Shown: positions 20,401 to 27,970 of the stretch, piece by piece | How positions within the stretch are numbered: the first letter of the stretch is position 1 | Layout of the letters: every line of letters begins with the position of its first letter | Assembly (NCBI GenBank): GCA_033391075.1 | Contig: JAWPMV010000001.1 | Span: 1,302,001-1,366,000 of the forward strand | Origin: Bacteroidia bacterium | GTDB taxonomy: Bacteria; Bacteroidota; Bacteroidia; J057 | Length of the DNA: 64,000 nucleotides | Direction of reading: 5' to 3' | The notes under the pieces: model-generated | Database searches by the model: none | Seen by the model: only the letters and a program-made list of their open reading frames with translations | What the model was told of the DNA's origin: nothing | Translations under genes and position numbers: made by a program

Positions 20401-23400
20401 ACTTTCGTCCAAACCGGAAATGATAAGGTCGAGATCATTGTCTCCATCATAATCTCCCAGGGCAATATCACCATTTGTGTATCCCGTTGGAGGAGTACCC
20501 GTAATCCGGGTAGCATTTTCATTTCTGAATGCTGGGGGTTGATAGGTAAAGGATCTTTCAGTAGTCCATAGTCCTCCTTCAAAATCCTGATCTACAGCCT
20601 GAACTTTCCAATAATATGTTCCGGCCGGAAGTCCTACAACTCTCCAGCTTTTATTATTACCTGTGTTACCCATCGTCGCAACTTTGCGGTAAGCAGAAGT
20701 TACATCAGCCATTGGGCTTTGTACCTGCGTCGAATTAGGGGCCGTACCCAGGTAGAAATTATAGGTGAAACCATCGTCGATATCTGTATATCCAGGTGGT
20801 TGATTCCACTGAAGCACTATCGTATCTCCGAAAACCGTATCAATAAGGCTCACTGGAGCATCCAATCGATAGGGAGTGGAAGTATCTATGTTCTCATAAA
20901 TTTTCAGGCTTTGTCCACTCAAGCTTTCCCCCAAGAGGGCCATATCCAATTTGCCATCATTATTGTAGTCTCCCCATGCAAGGGCAGCTCCATCACCTAC
21001 TTGTTGTAGAGGTAGGGCTCCAATGTCCATGGACACAAAAGTTTCAGCGACACTATCGTATCTGAATACTTTGGCTACGTTGGCCGAACTTCCGGTTCCA
21101 ACAACTACCAAATCGAGGTATCCGTCATTGTCATAATCTCCCCAGACCACAGATCCATTTTCTGCTCCAATCAGAACAGCCTCGGGAGCAAAAGTACCTG
21201 CTCCATTGTTTTTGTATAGTCTACAGGTTGGGCCACTGCCATTATTTCCACACATGATCAGATCAGGGAATCCGTCATTGTTATAATCTCCCCAGTCTAT
21301 CTCTGCTCGGTCCATCGCCGCAAATACAGAAGTAGTGAAACCTGAGAAGGAACCATTTCCATTATTTTTAAGGAAATAAACCGTCCTAATGGCTCCATCC
21401 GTACCTGTTGCAAAGATATCGTGATAGCCATCTCTGTCCACGTCAACAAAAGCTACATCTCCTGAGCTTATGCCCGGCAGTCCGATAATCTGTGGGGTAA
21501 GACCATTGCCATCATTACGATAAATTTCAAAATGTCTACTTCCAGAACCTTCCTCACCCATAAGTACGAGGTCCAGGTCTCCATCATTATCATAATCTGC
21601 CCAATCTGCTGCTCCATCAAATACGCCAGTTGGACTAGCCCATACTGTTGGGAAGCCGCCAGATCCATTGCTAAGATAGACTCTACTTAAGCCAGAACCA
21701 TTAGCCTGCTTTCCACTAATAAAGATGTCAAGATTATTGTCCTGATTTACATCCACCCATTGGACATGAGATTCTACCAGGTTAGGAAGGTTTATTCCGG
21801 AATTAATGAAACTACCTCCATTGATGTTTTGCAGTACCTGGCTTATTCCTGTACCTGACCTTTCTCCACTGATGAGAAGGTCTTTGTCTCCATCATTGTC
21901 AAAGTCTCCCCAGGCAAGGTCTCCTTTGTCAAGTCCTGCTGGTTGGGTCCCGAAGAGGGAAACGGTTTGATCTTTGAATACGGGAGGGGAATAAATAAAC
22001 GTTTGGGCATTTGCCGTAAATGGCCCTCCTTCAAAATCGGCATCTATAGCCTGAACCGACCAGAAATAGTTTCCGGGAGTCAGGTTTTTGAGGCGGAAAG
22101 TGGTGGTATCGTTTACCTGGCCCACTTTCACCAGTTTTCTTTTTCCGGTATTCAGCTCTGAATGAGCTGCTCTACTGTTTTGGGAGTTATTTGCTGTGCC
22201 GAGATAAATGCTATAAGATAATCCTCTTGAGTTAGGAACATTGTTGACTGCTTGCCAACTGAGGAGAACCTCAAAGCCTATAACAGTGTCTTGCAAATTG
22301 GTAGGAGCGGCCGGTTGGGTAACAGGATTCTGGTCAATATTTCTGTAAATATTGAAGCTTGGACCCGTTCCATTTTCTCCAACTATCGCAAGATCCAATT
22401 TCCCATCACTGTCATAATCTCCCCAGGCAGCATCACTCAAAGCTCCCACATTTTCAAAGGTACTACTAGCTACGTCTTCAAAAACGAAGTTTTGAGAACC
22501 CGGATTATAGCGATACAATTTTGCACTTTTTGCAGTAGTACCTCCATTTTGGCCTACTACCATGATATCCTTATAACCATCATTGTTGTAGTCTCCCATT
22601 ACGATGCTACCATCGCTGACTGCTTCAACAATACTTGAGGTCGGTGTAAAGGTTCCGTTTCGGTTGTTTTTCAGGATACGGGTCAGTCTTGTTCCTCCTG
22701 ATAAAGCGCCTATCTGGACAATATCCAGAAAACCATCTGCATCAAAATCAGCAAATTCCAGATCACCCGTAACGACAGGTGCCAGCCCTCCGCTTCCTGA
22801 TATCCATCCTCCATTCTGATTGTTTTCATAGAGGAATCCTGATCCGGCGCCTCCTATCGTTTCCCCACTGATTATAAAATCGAGATATCCATCATTATTA
22901 TAATCTCCCCAATCGAGAGAAGCATGTTCAATCCCATTTCCAATGTTGGAAGGGTTGAAGTTACCTTGACTGTCTTGTGTATATATGCGGGTTACCGGCC
23001 CTCCATTTGAACGTTCGCCCGAAACGATGAAGTCTAGCCTTCCGTCATTATTATGGTCTGCAAATTCTGCGGCACTGTGTTGTACTCCGAGAAATTGCAG
23101 GGTATCAACAGAGGTAAATCCCCCTCCGATATTGTTAAATATTCTGGTGATAGGAGTGGAACCATCGTTTCCTGTAATCAGGAGGTCGAGGTCTCCATCA
23201 TTATCATAATCTCCCCAATCTACGCTTCCATTTTTGACATCAATAAGGGCATCACTATTGGCCCCTCCATCAACAAAGAATCCATTGTCAAATTCATAGA
23301 GATTGGTCGCTGGATTTCCATTATCATCTGTTCCACAAACAACCAGATCGAGATTGCCATCACCGGTATAATCTCCCCAGGCAATATTTGCTTCGTCCAG

Positions 23401-26400
23401 CAAAACGGGTGGGATACTGGTAAACAGGCTATCTGTCCGATTTATAAAAGTAGGAAGCTCATAAACAAAGGATTTTGTAGGCGCAAAACTGGAACCTTCA
23501 AAATCCTGATCTATGGTTTGTACGCTCCAATTATAAGAACCTGGACGGAGGTTCTTCAGGACAAAGCTGGTATTGGTACCTGCTTCTCCCATATGTACAA
23601 CTGAGCGAATTCCAGTATTTATGTTAGAATTAGGAGAGCGGACATCTACGGTACCACTTCCTCCGGTGGTATCAACAAAAATGGAATAGGTTAAACCTCC
23701 TACACTATTTGCCGGATGATTGGTCGGTGGATCCCAGGAAAATTCAACGTCAAAACCAGATAGTCTCTGATCCAGATTGGTCGGGGCATTCGGGATATTA
23801 TTGGCATCCGTATTTCTATTTCTGTAAAGGCGGGTAATATAGGTAGAGCTACCATTAAGCGCTCCAGCTATTGCTACATCCAGCTTCTTGTCATTGTCAT
23901 AATCTGCCCAGGCGATAGAACTTCCTGCACTCACATCTGCCAGATTGGATGAGGCATTCAGGTCTTCGGTAAAATTCCCCAGTCCATCACCTGAATTTAA
24001 GAGGACTTTGGTACGAGCGATTCCATTAAAATCGATCCCACTAACGATGAGGTCTGAATAACCATCATCATTATAGTCTCCAAATTCGATGTCTCCATTT
24101 TCTAATCTTGCATCCGGTGGGAAACTTCCTCCGGTTGAGTAGATAGACGGAAAAGGGGGCGGAAGGGGAACATACTGATAGACTTCGGCTACAGGTTGTG
24201 TGCCATCATTACCCATTACGGCAAGATCGAGGAATCCATCATTATTTATGTCGCCAAAGGCAATGGAAGACTGATCTACAGCTGTAATTGAGCTAATGCC
24301 GGAACTGAAGTCCGAGAAGGTGCCATCTCCATTATTTTCGTACATGGCTCTCACTTTCCCTATATCTCTTCCCGTTACGAAGAAATCCAGCCATCCATCT
24401 TTATTAAAGTCTCCGAAAAGTGCTTCGCCGAATTCAACTCCCACAAAGTTGCCGGAAGGAAGAATATCGGATGAGGCATTGGAGTCGTAAGTGAAGCTAC
24501 GGATTCCACTTCCTACATTATAATCATTTCTGTATAGGCGGGTAATAGGTCCCAAAAAGGTTGCACCATTAAAGCCTCTGCCACTTAATAGAATGTCAAT
24601 ATCACCGTCATTATCATAATCTCCCCAGTCAACACTCCCTGAATATACTCCCGCAATTTGTCCGGAGAGCGTAACATTCTCTACCAGGGTTCCGCCGATA
24701 TTTTCAAACAAGCGGCTAATTCCAAAAGAAGAAATTTGCCCACTGACGAGCAAGTCAAGGTCTCCATCATTATCATAATCTCCCCAGGCTGCATCCGAAA
24801 GATCCATATTGGCATTTAAACCAAGCTGAGACTGTGTGAAATTATTTCCACCTATATTCTGCCAAACCTGAACCACACCATTATTTTGCCCCGGTGCATT
24901 TCCTCCTACAATGAGCAGGTCAAGATCGCCATCCCCATCATAATCTCCCCATTCCAAATCACCATCTCTTACTCCTTCCTGGGTACTTGCTGGAAAGACA
25001 ATGGCAGAACGGTCTTCAAAAACGGTAGGAGGGGAGCTTGGAGGAGTGTAATTAATGCTATTCGTGGCTGAGAATTGTCCTCCTTCAAAATCCTGATCAA
25101 CTGCCTGGACACTCACAAAGTAAGTTCCTGCAGGTAGCCCACTTATCGTCCAGCTAGTTCCCTGAATGTTTCCCTGATGGAAATATCTCCTGATTCCTGT
25201 GCTTGGATCTGCATGAGCAGCCTCTATGTCATCATCATTGGCATTGGTGCCAATAAATATATTGTAACTGTATCCATCTATTTCATTCGCTGGTGCTCCG
25301 GGAGGAGCATTCCAACTAATATTGATGGAAGAGCCCGCGGGCGTCAAAACAGGTGGAGAACTAATCTGAAGAGGAGTAGTATTATTGGTAGGATTAATAT
25401 TGTCGTAGAGTTTGTGGCTAAATACTGCCGGGAATGTTTTTCTTCCCAATACGGCCAAATCAGGCTTTTTATCAGTATCTATATAGCCCATTGCTATCGC
25501 TGCACCATCATCTACTCCTTCAAAATCGGGAACACTTATCTGGTTAAAGCTTCCTGTTTGGGTGTTAAAATAGAGTTCCAGGGTTCTGTCAGCATTGGTA
25601 CTGCCACTTTTTCCTGCCAGCACTATATCCAACCATCCGTCTGTATTATAATCCATCCAAATCGCTTCCCCATCTCTAATTCCCGTAAAACTGGTAGAGA
25701 TCGCCTCAAAAACACTATTGCCTTTATTTTGCAGAACCTGTGTCACAAGATTACTCCCGTCATCACCTGCGAGGAGAATATCCAAATCTCCATCATTGTC
25801 ATAATCTCCCCAGGATACACTACCTGCACCGAGGTTTTGAAGATTGGCTACTGGAGTGAAAATCAGATTTCCGTTTCCTACATTCTGGAAGATCCGTGTA
25901 GAAGGAGTATTATTAGAAGGACCATTCATACCGGTCATGATGAGGTCCAAATCTCCATCAGCATCATAATCTCCCCAATCCAGTTCGCCATCTTTCATGG
26001 CTGTCAGGTTGACGCTAAGGTCCTGGATAAAAGAATTATTGTCGTTTTCATATACTCTGGCGATCAGACCTGAAGATTGGGTCTCTCCCATGATGGCGAG
26101 GTCCAAATCTCCATCATTGTCATAATCTCCCCATTTTATGCTGCCGCCATCAACCCCTGCTCCGCTCAGACTAATAGGGGCGGTACCTCCATATGTTCCG
26201 GTCGCTAGTCCATTTCCTCTATAAATAAGGGTATGACGGACATTACTTCCATCTACTCCACATATGGCCAAATCCAAATCACCATCTCTGTCATAATCCC
26301 CAAAGTCAGCACTCACATCGCGCAATTGAAGAATATTACTCCCATTGCTGATATAAGAGTTTCCGACTTTTCTAAAAATATCCGTGAAAGGAAGAGAGGT

Positions 26401-26643
26401 ATTGGTTTTTCCGGCGGTCAGTATTTCCGGAATATTGCTGGCGTCATTATCTACATTGGCAAAAATAACTTCGGCTTCCGAAAGGTCTGGCGCTCCCCAG
26501 GTGCTTGTGGAGTTTTCAAAACCTTGAGCCCCTGCTTCTAAAGATGAAAAGCAGAGGATCGCTATAAAACCAAAACTAATAAGCTTTCCGGCAGATAGGC
26601 CGTTGCAGCAAGTATATGAGCGAAATGCATTTTTTATTTGCAT
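14401..26643 (-). CDS. giant FG-GAP (49-repeat) beta-propeller surface protein with T9SS domain
   Basis: A 4,080-residue secreted protein. After a signal peptide with a long N-region (core ISFGFIAILCFSSLEAGAQ) come FG-GAP/VCBS-type repeats with the core WGDYDNDGDLDLLISG, whose DxDxDG loops match calcium-binding loops of integrin-type beta-propellers. By eye I find 48 clear units plus one degenerate unit at the N-terminus (VIFANVDNDASNIPEILTAG), in seven groups of seven. Each group is followed by a fibronectin-III-like module ending in a phrase like SVQAVDQDFEGG. The simplest reading is seven 7-bladed propellers alternating with seven FN3-like domains. The C-terminal ~600 residues hold a region with GWNQIGNPY and a FlgD-like T9SS type A sorting domain (AYPNPAVNEVHLPYSLPE, ending QVQKLILK). 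It should be exported by T9SS and attached to the cell surface. Roles in adhesion, matrix or prey binding are possible but not shown. Confidence 0.92.
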   Translation of the reverse strand: MQIKNAFRSYTCCNGLSAGKLISFGFIAILCFSSLEAGAQGFENSTSTWGAPDLSEAEVIFANVDNDASNIPEILTAGKTNTSLPFTDIFRKVGNSYISNGSNILQLRDVSADFGDYDRDGDLDLAICGVDGSNVRHTLIYRGNGLATGTYGGTAPISLSGAGVDGGSIKWGDYDNDGDLDLAIMGETQSSGLIARVYENDNNSFIQDLSVNLTAMKDGELDWGDYDADGDLDLIMTGMNGPSNNTPSTRIFQNVGNGNLIFTPVANLQNLGAGSVSWGDYDNDGDLDILLAGDDGSNLVTQVLQNKGNSVFEAISTSFTGIRDGEAIWMDYNTDGWLDIVLAGKSGSTNADRTLELYFNTQTGSFNQISVPDFEGVDDGAAIAMGYIDTDKKPDLAVLGRKTFPAVFSHKLYDNINPTNNTTPLQISSPPVLTPAGSSINISWNAPPGAPANEIDGYSYNIFIGTNANDDDIEAAHADPSTGIRRYFHQGNIQGTSWTISGLPAGTYFVSVQAVDQDFEGGQFSATNSINYTPPSSPPTVFEDRSAIVFPASTQEGVRDGDLEWGDYDGDGDLDLLIVGGNAPGQNNGVVQVWQNIGGNNFTQSQLGLNANMDLSDAAWGDYDNDGDLDLLVSGQISSFGISRLFENIGGTLVENVTLSGQIAGVYSGSVDWGDYDNDGDIDILLSGRGFNGATFLGPITRLYRNDYNVGSGIRSFTYDSNASSDILPSGNFVGVEFGEALFGDFNKDGWLDFFVTGRDIGKVRAMYENNGDGTFSDFSSGISSITAVDQSSIAFGDINNDGFLDLAVMGNDGTQPVAEVYQYVPLPPPFPSIYSTGGSFPPDARLENGDIEFGDYNDDGYSDLIVSGIDFNGIARTKVLLNSGDGLGNFTEDLNASSNLADVSAGSSIAWADYDNDKKLDVAIAGALNGSSTYITRLYRNRNTDANNIPNAPTNLDQRLSGFDVEFSWDPPTNHPANSVGGLTYSIFVDTTGGSGTVDVRSPNSNINTGIRSVVHMGEAGTNTSFVLKNLRPGSYNWSVQTIDQDFEGSSFAPTKSFVYELPTFINRTDSLFTSIPPVLLDEANIAWGDYTGDGNLDLVVCGTDDNGNPATNLYEFDNGFFVDGGANSDALIDVKNGSVDWGDYDNDGDLDLLITGNDGSTPITRIFNNIGGGFTSVDTLQFLGVQHSAAEFADHNNDGRLDFIVSGERSNGGPVTRIYTQDSQGNFNPSNIGNGIEHASLDWGDYNNDGYLDFIISGETIGGAGSGFLYENNQNGGWISGSGGLAPVVTGDLEFADFDADGFLDIVQIGALSGGTRLTRILKNNRNGTFTPTSSIVEAVSDGSIVMGDYNNDGYKDIMVVGQNGGTTAKSAKLYRYNPGSQNFVFEDVASSTFENVGALSDAAWGDYDSDGKLDLAIVGENGTGPSFNIYRNIDQNPVTQPAAPTNLQDTVIGFEVLLSWQAVNNVPNSRGLSYSIYLGTANNSQNSRAAHSELNTGKRKLVKVGQVNDTTTFRLKNLTPGNYFWSVQAIDADFEGGPFTANAQTFIYSPPVFKDQTVSLFGTQPAGLDKGDLAWGDFDNDGDKDLLISGERSGTGISQVLQNINGGSFINSGINLPNLVESHVQWVDVNQDNNLDIFISGKQANGSGLSRVYLSNGSGGFPTVWASPTGVFDGAADWADYDNDGDLDLVLMGEEGSGSRHFEIYRNDGNGLTPQIIGLPGISSGDVAFVDVDRDGYHDIFATGTDGAIRTVYFLKNNGNGSFSGFTTSVFAAMDRAEIDWGDYNNDGFPDLIMCGNNGSGPTCRLYKNNGAGTFAPEAVLIGAENGSVVWGDYDNDGYLDLVVVGTGSSANVAKVFRYDSVAETFVSMDIGALPLQQVGDGAALAWGDYNNDGKLDMALLGESLSGQSLKIYENIDTSTPYRLDAPVSLIDTVFGDTIVLQWNQPPGYTDIDDGFTYNFYLGTAPNSTQVQSPMADVTSAYRKVATMGNTGNNKSWRVVGLPAGTYYWKVQAVDQDFEGGLWTTERSFTYQPPAFRNENATRITGTPPTGYTNGDIALGDYDGDNDLDLIISGLDESGLGSTAILKNKNGVFSFDNGVSNQFLNVFNSDTDWADYDNDGDLDAIVLGNVGNGNLATRIYDNLGAGSFSLNIRLSAILENVENGEADWADYDHDGDLDLALTGANASGDPFSAIYENIRELDTFIVNSSINLVQVNESSIAWGDFNRDGYADLAIVGREGGVLHAKVYRNNGPLGGFTDMGADAPLDGVQQGSIDWMDFNSDGYQDLLITGESTVNQVVPITRVYRYNPANGAFVSTGQIFDGVKNGKGIWGDYNDDGYADFIVSGQDGVSQGNRTTSLYTNDGAGTLTFTKDVITSNYLFGSNEGSSPVFGDIDGDQKLDLILTGQYADASPRRGFTIYRNIDPNPNVTPDAPVLSPAIISSDSVTFTWTPPANIPAALLPAHSYQIRLRNPGGTTYFLSPMADMTTGLREIAANGGQGNLTQWSIRGLAAGTYEWAVQAIGPDFEGSGFSSPADTFVYSPPVFVNMNQLVFPNGIPEGLKNSSLNWGDFDKDGDLDLLIAGESASAAFGTYLYENLDGRTLQLNTTLSNKLADIRNGTVKWVDLDEDTWLDIALSGLGASGAISRIYTNENGGDFTENSFPVLPDLSDSQMNFGDYDNDGDLDIMISGNNGTADEIRVIRNDGVDGYSSPIPAVVVPANDNAQVRFVDVNNDGFLDILSGGDGGFQLLLNTGNATYGSANTLSSIPSLTQLSFDCADVDRDGNTDLLISGYSGTIPFTDIFLNDGNGAFSASTAGLTALAGGEAIFGDYTNDDRVDIILSGENASNIGQTLVFKQATNGNYSQDANASANLENLITGDIAWGDYDNDGKLDLALSGEGVANAFTIYRNIDRTQNSPLDPPEIRNEEVDGSKVKLSWIAPDNAEGYTYNVSIGITANDEFVKAGMAELSSGNQGWRRVVAKGNVGQNLEWRVGGLVSGRQYTWRVQAIRPDFEGSEWATGAFTFNPPGFEEVTNNVFPNGVPGGLSNGVVASADYDQDGDIDFLMVGESAGAGKTDIIRNEYNSGTGGRFVRDPDASLDLNDIQNASAIWGDYDNDGDADLIISGIDNANPGNHVVFVYNNDGGRFTADANAVSDLVALSDGDMEMADFDNDGDLDLIISGNDANGVPQTDLYENEDGVFDPVSSPFADVRNGSIKAADYDRDGDMDVLITGESLSNGATIQLFTNDGPFSFSLFTNSSLGTAKNSDADWADFNNDGYLDVLISGDNSVGPSFAPITVGYSYDAANDVFNPISLGSVSMTNGNILWGDFNNDNWPDFVVNGQTGINPADKSSLLFRNDGLGGFTQDLFSSQNLRDMAQGSADWIDYDNDGQLDLIMTGLDVNNNEVLSIFHNIDTIASVQPPVPDSLEHRVVGATLVLEWEAPAGFDAATVDGLSYNLYFGPASDKEHIQSAHADLTNGYRKIHVRGNTQGNFNWRINNLPDGTYVWSVQTVDQGFEGSAFAPEETLNFNNPQPLIVQEDFADFIDWGGNDVESSIIIDDLNIVAEVAIYYRGISDSSAFTRMVLTAPSNPYIFDISTDLVDEIGVEYYFEVLGTTAGFNAYSDTGYTYINYPSGMPYEFTDMAFGKDVTDYNIISIPLVLSNNAISATLEEFGEYDIFKWRFWHYQTGGSVEYTEGLDNIETGLGYWLITKESQSFNTGAGHTTQVKKSDPFSITLSPGWNQIGNPYAFNLSWNDILQANLPDADKIQGSPLGYSSAGYQAVTTVSEYRGVFVRANQTMSLKIPVIKNNSINRTGFLFEADLPSPNIHSAEWKLGIHMKSGGLTSRLAAIGMSPEAKEGLDKEDWYVAPRPSQYLELNFSREADSIKNFTRDIVPTQKNFIWEFSVNSNLADPYVELSWNNESFGTSGLQLYLFDVERQKFVDMAMVSSYRSLSEENTRKFKILFGSASFIEEQIQADKVFLGLAYPNPAVNEVHLPYSLPENGNFFDIKMEVLDQKGQLVAEWTKDSIEGGFHEIIWDGTNNSGRRLPAGLYIYRLTVSEFGNQDIQVQKLILK
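16078..26500 (-). repeat. seven ~1.5-kb super-repeats (7 FG-GAP units + FN3-like module each)
   Basis: The FN3-like end motif (Q(A/T)(V/I)xxxFEG) is found at about 25079, 23493, 22026, 20574, 19050, 17589 and 16078. The intervals are therefore roughly 1586, 1467, 1452, 1524, 1461 and 1511 bp. Between consecutive motifs there are seven FG-GAP units each time. The protein copies have diverged, so the array is old, but the DNA still carries many short near-identical stretches such as the plus-strand string TCATTGTCATAATC. Confidence 0.85.
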
Positions 26644-26707
26644 AAGTAGTATAGCAGTGAATTAATTACTAACTATTAAAAAATCGTGTCTCGGTTGTGG
26701 CTTCTAT

Positions 26708-27433
26708 TTATTCCTCTAGTCCTCCGTCATCCGGTGGAGGTAAAGGATTTCTACCCCAGATCAAATAGGAGACCGTTCCGACAACTACGGCGCCTATCGG
26801 AGCCAAAATGGCCCAAAGAGGTGTATTATTCTTTATAACAAAGTTATTACTGAATGCTTCTATTTCTGTAATGGGAGTACCGATGAATTTCATGCGATAT
26901 CCCTCTCCCGGCTTGATTGATTTGTCCTTGGGGACTTGCCAGGTATATTGTGAGCTTTCTGATACCAGAGTTATGGTATCTATGGGGGTGTCATATTGAT
27001 AAAGTTCCAGGGTAAGGGTATCCAGATAGCTGTTTCCTCCAAACCATTGAAAGGTAATAGGTCCCCCTAATTTTACTCTTTCTCCTTCTATGGGTGAGTC
27101 TACAAAAAAGCTGGGAACAGCAGTTATATAAAAACTGACGTCCGCCTGCAATCTTTGAAACTCGTTGAGGGCATCCCATTTAATCTCATAGGATCCGGGA
27201 GCGATCTGGTCTCCGAAACCTGTGCCACTTAGCTGCTTGAGTGCGATAGTATCTGATTCTAGTAGTAAAAAGAGTCTAACCGTGTAAGTTCTTTCGGCAG
27301 TTTCATCTAATAGATCATAACGCACAACAACACTATCCCCTCGGGGTTCCAGATCGGTAATTTTGATGTTTTGTGCAAGGCATGGGAATATGATTCCCAT
27401 AAAGAGAAGACAATGAAGTATCCGTTTAGCCAT
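26708..27433 (-). CDS. secreted Ig-like protein with C-terminal membrane anchor
   Basis: The 241-residue protein starts at ATG 27433 (MAKRILHCLLFMGIIFPCLA is a signal peptide; 16 more codons upstream are open but unlikely to be used). The mature part is beta-rich. It first has a segment NIKITDLEPRGDSVVVRYDL like the small-domain proteins found beside Bacteroidota surface systems, then an Ig-like domain starting SPIEGERVKLGGPITFQW, reminiscent of Kre9/Knh1-type or Bacteroidota Ig modules. Near the C-terminus a hydrophobic stretch (PLWAILAPIGAVVVGTVSYL) is followed by a short polar tail PPPDDGGLEE, which predicts a membrane anchor. It is the first gene of the minus-strand run, 64 bp ahead of the 4,080-residue protein, so a shared transcript and a role in anchoring or assembling it are plausible. 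I know of no named family that fits exactly. Confidence 0.75.
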   Translation of the reverse strand: MAKRILHCLLFMGIIFPCLAQNIKITDLEPRGDSVVVRYDLLDETAERTYTVRLFLLLESDTIALKQLSGTGFGDQIAPGSYEIKWDALNEFQRLQADVSFYITAVPSFFVDSPIEGERVKLGGPITFQWFGGNSYLDTLTLELYQYDTPIDTITLVSESSQYTWQVPKDKSIKPGEGYRMKFIGTPITEIEAFSNNFVIKNNTPLWAILAPIGAVVVGTVSYLIWGRNPLPPPDDGGLEE

Positions 27434-27970
27434 AGATATGCATTCTGTCAAATAATACACCAAACTTAGCCATTGAAACATAATTTTTTACAATTTATAC
27501 ACGAAAGCGCATACTAAAGCTTCAATGGCTATTAAATAACCTCTATTTCACAGCTCTCTTACATGAACTGAAAAAATCTAACATTCCTTTTCAAACGAAT
27601 AATGCAGGTTGATATTATGACGGACCTTTACCCCAAAGGTCTTGACATGTGTTCAGATCTGTGGACAATCTTTATCCACAAATTTATTTCCCCTGTAAAA
27701 TTAATCAAACTATTTTAGAAGAGAGCGGTAATTCAAAGTATCTATTTGCAAGATAAGTTGAGTAGGCAAAAAGCCTTATTTTCTTAAAATGAATGGTAAA
27801 ATACCCTGTTTAAACCGCTTGGATGTCTGTATGTTCCGTTCTGACGTAATTCCTTGGCTTTTGGCTATTTATCCTGCAAAAAAATGAAAAGCTTGGAATA
27901 TTATCTGTAACTTGGATTCTCTTTGGTAGGAGCTGCCATTTCCCTGGAAATAACAAATGCGGGCCTAAAA
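27434..27970. other. 537-bp AT-rich divergent gap with DnaA-box-like sites
   Basis: No gene is seen between the minus-strand operon and priA. The gap holds TTATCCACA (27672-27680, a perfect DnaA-box sequence), a facing site TGTGGACAA (27660-27668, one mismatch on the other strand), and TTATACACG (27495-27503, one mismatch). It also has a hairpin (GACCTTT 27623-27629 with AAAGGTC 27635-27641) and several AT-rich runs. This could be a DnaA-controlled promoter region or part of an origin; see findings. Confidence 0.5.
27461..27493 (-). promoter_or_regulatory. candidate Bacteroidota-type promoter for the giant-protein operon
   Basis: On the minus strand TAAGTTTG (27461-27468) matches the Bacteroidota -7 box TAnnTTTG exactly. 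A TTG (27491-27493) lies 22 bp upstream, at the long end of the accepted spacing for the -33 box. Transcription would start near 27453, leaving a leader of about 20 nt before ATG 27433. Confidence 0.45.

Noticed and set aside
23053-23604. A 183-codon plus-strand open frame inside the FG-GAP gene
   Set aside because: It mirrors the repeat coding pattern of the opposite strand and has no recognisable domain or start signal.
25177-26073. A 298-codon open frame on the plus strand inside the FG-GAP gene
   Set aside because: It is antisense to a well-supported repeat protein and has a repetitive Ile/Ser-rich composition, as expected when a DxDxDG-rich gene is read backwards.
27923-27970. TTG at 27923 as the priA start
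   Set aside because: It adds residues before the conserved VEVILPLP start of the family; GTG 27971 fits better, although this is not proven.
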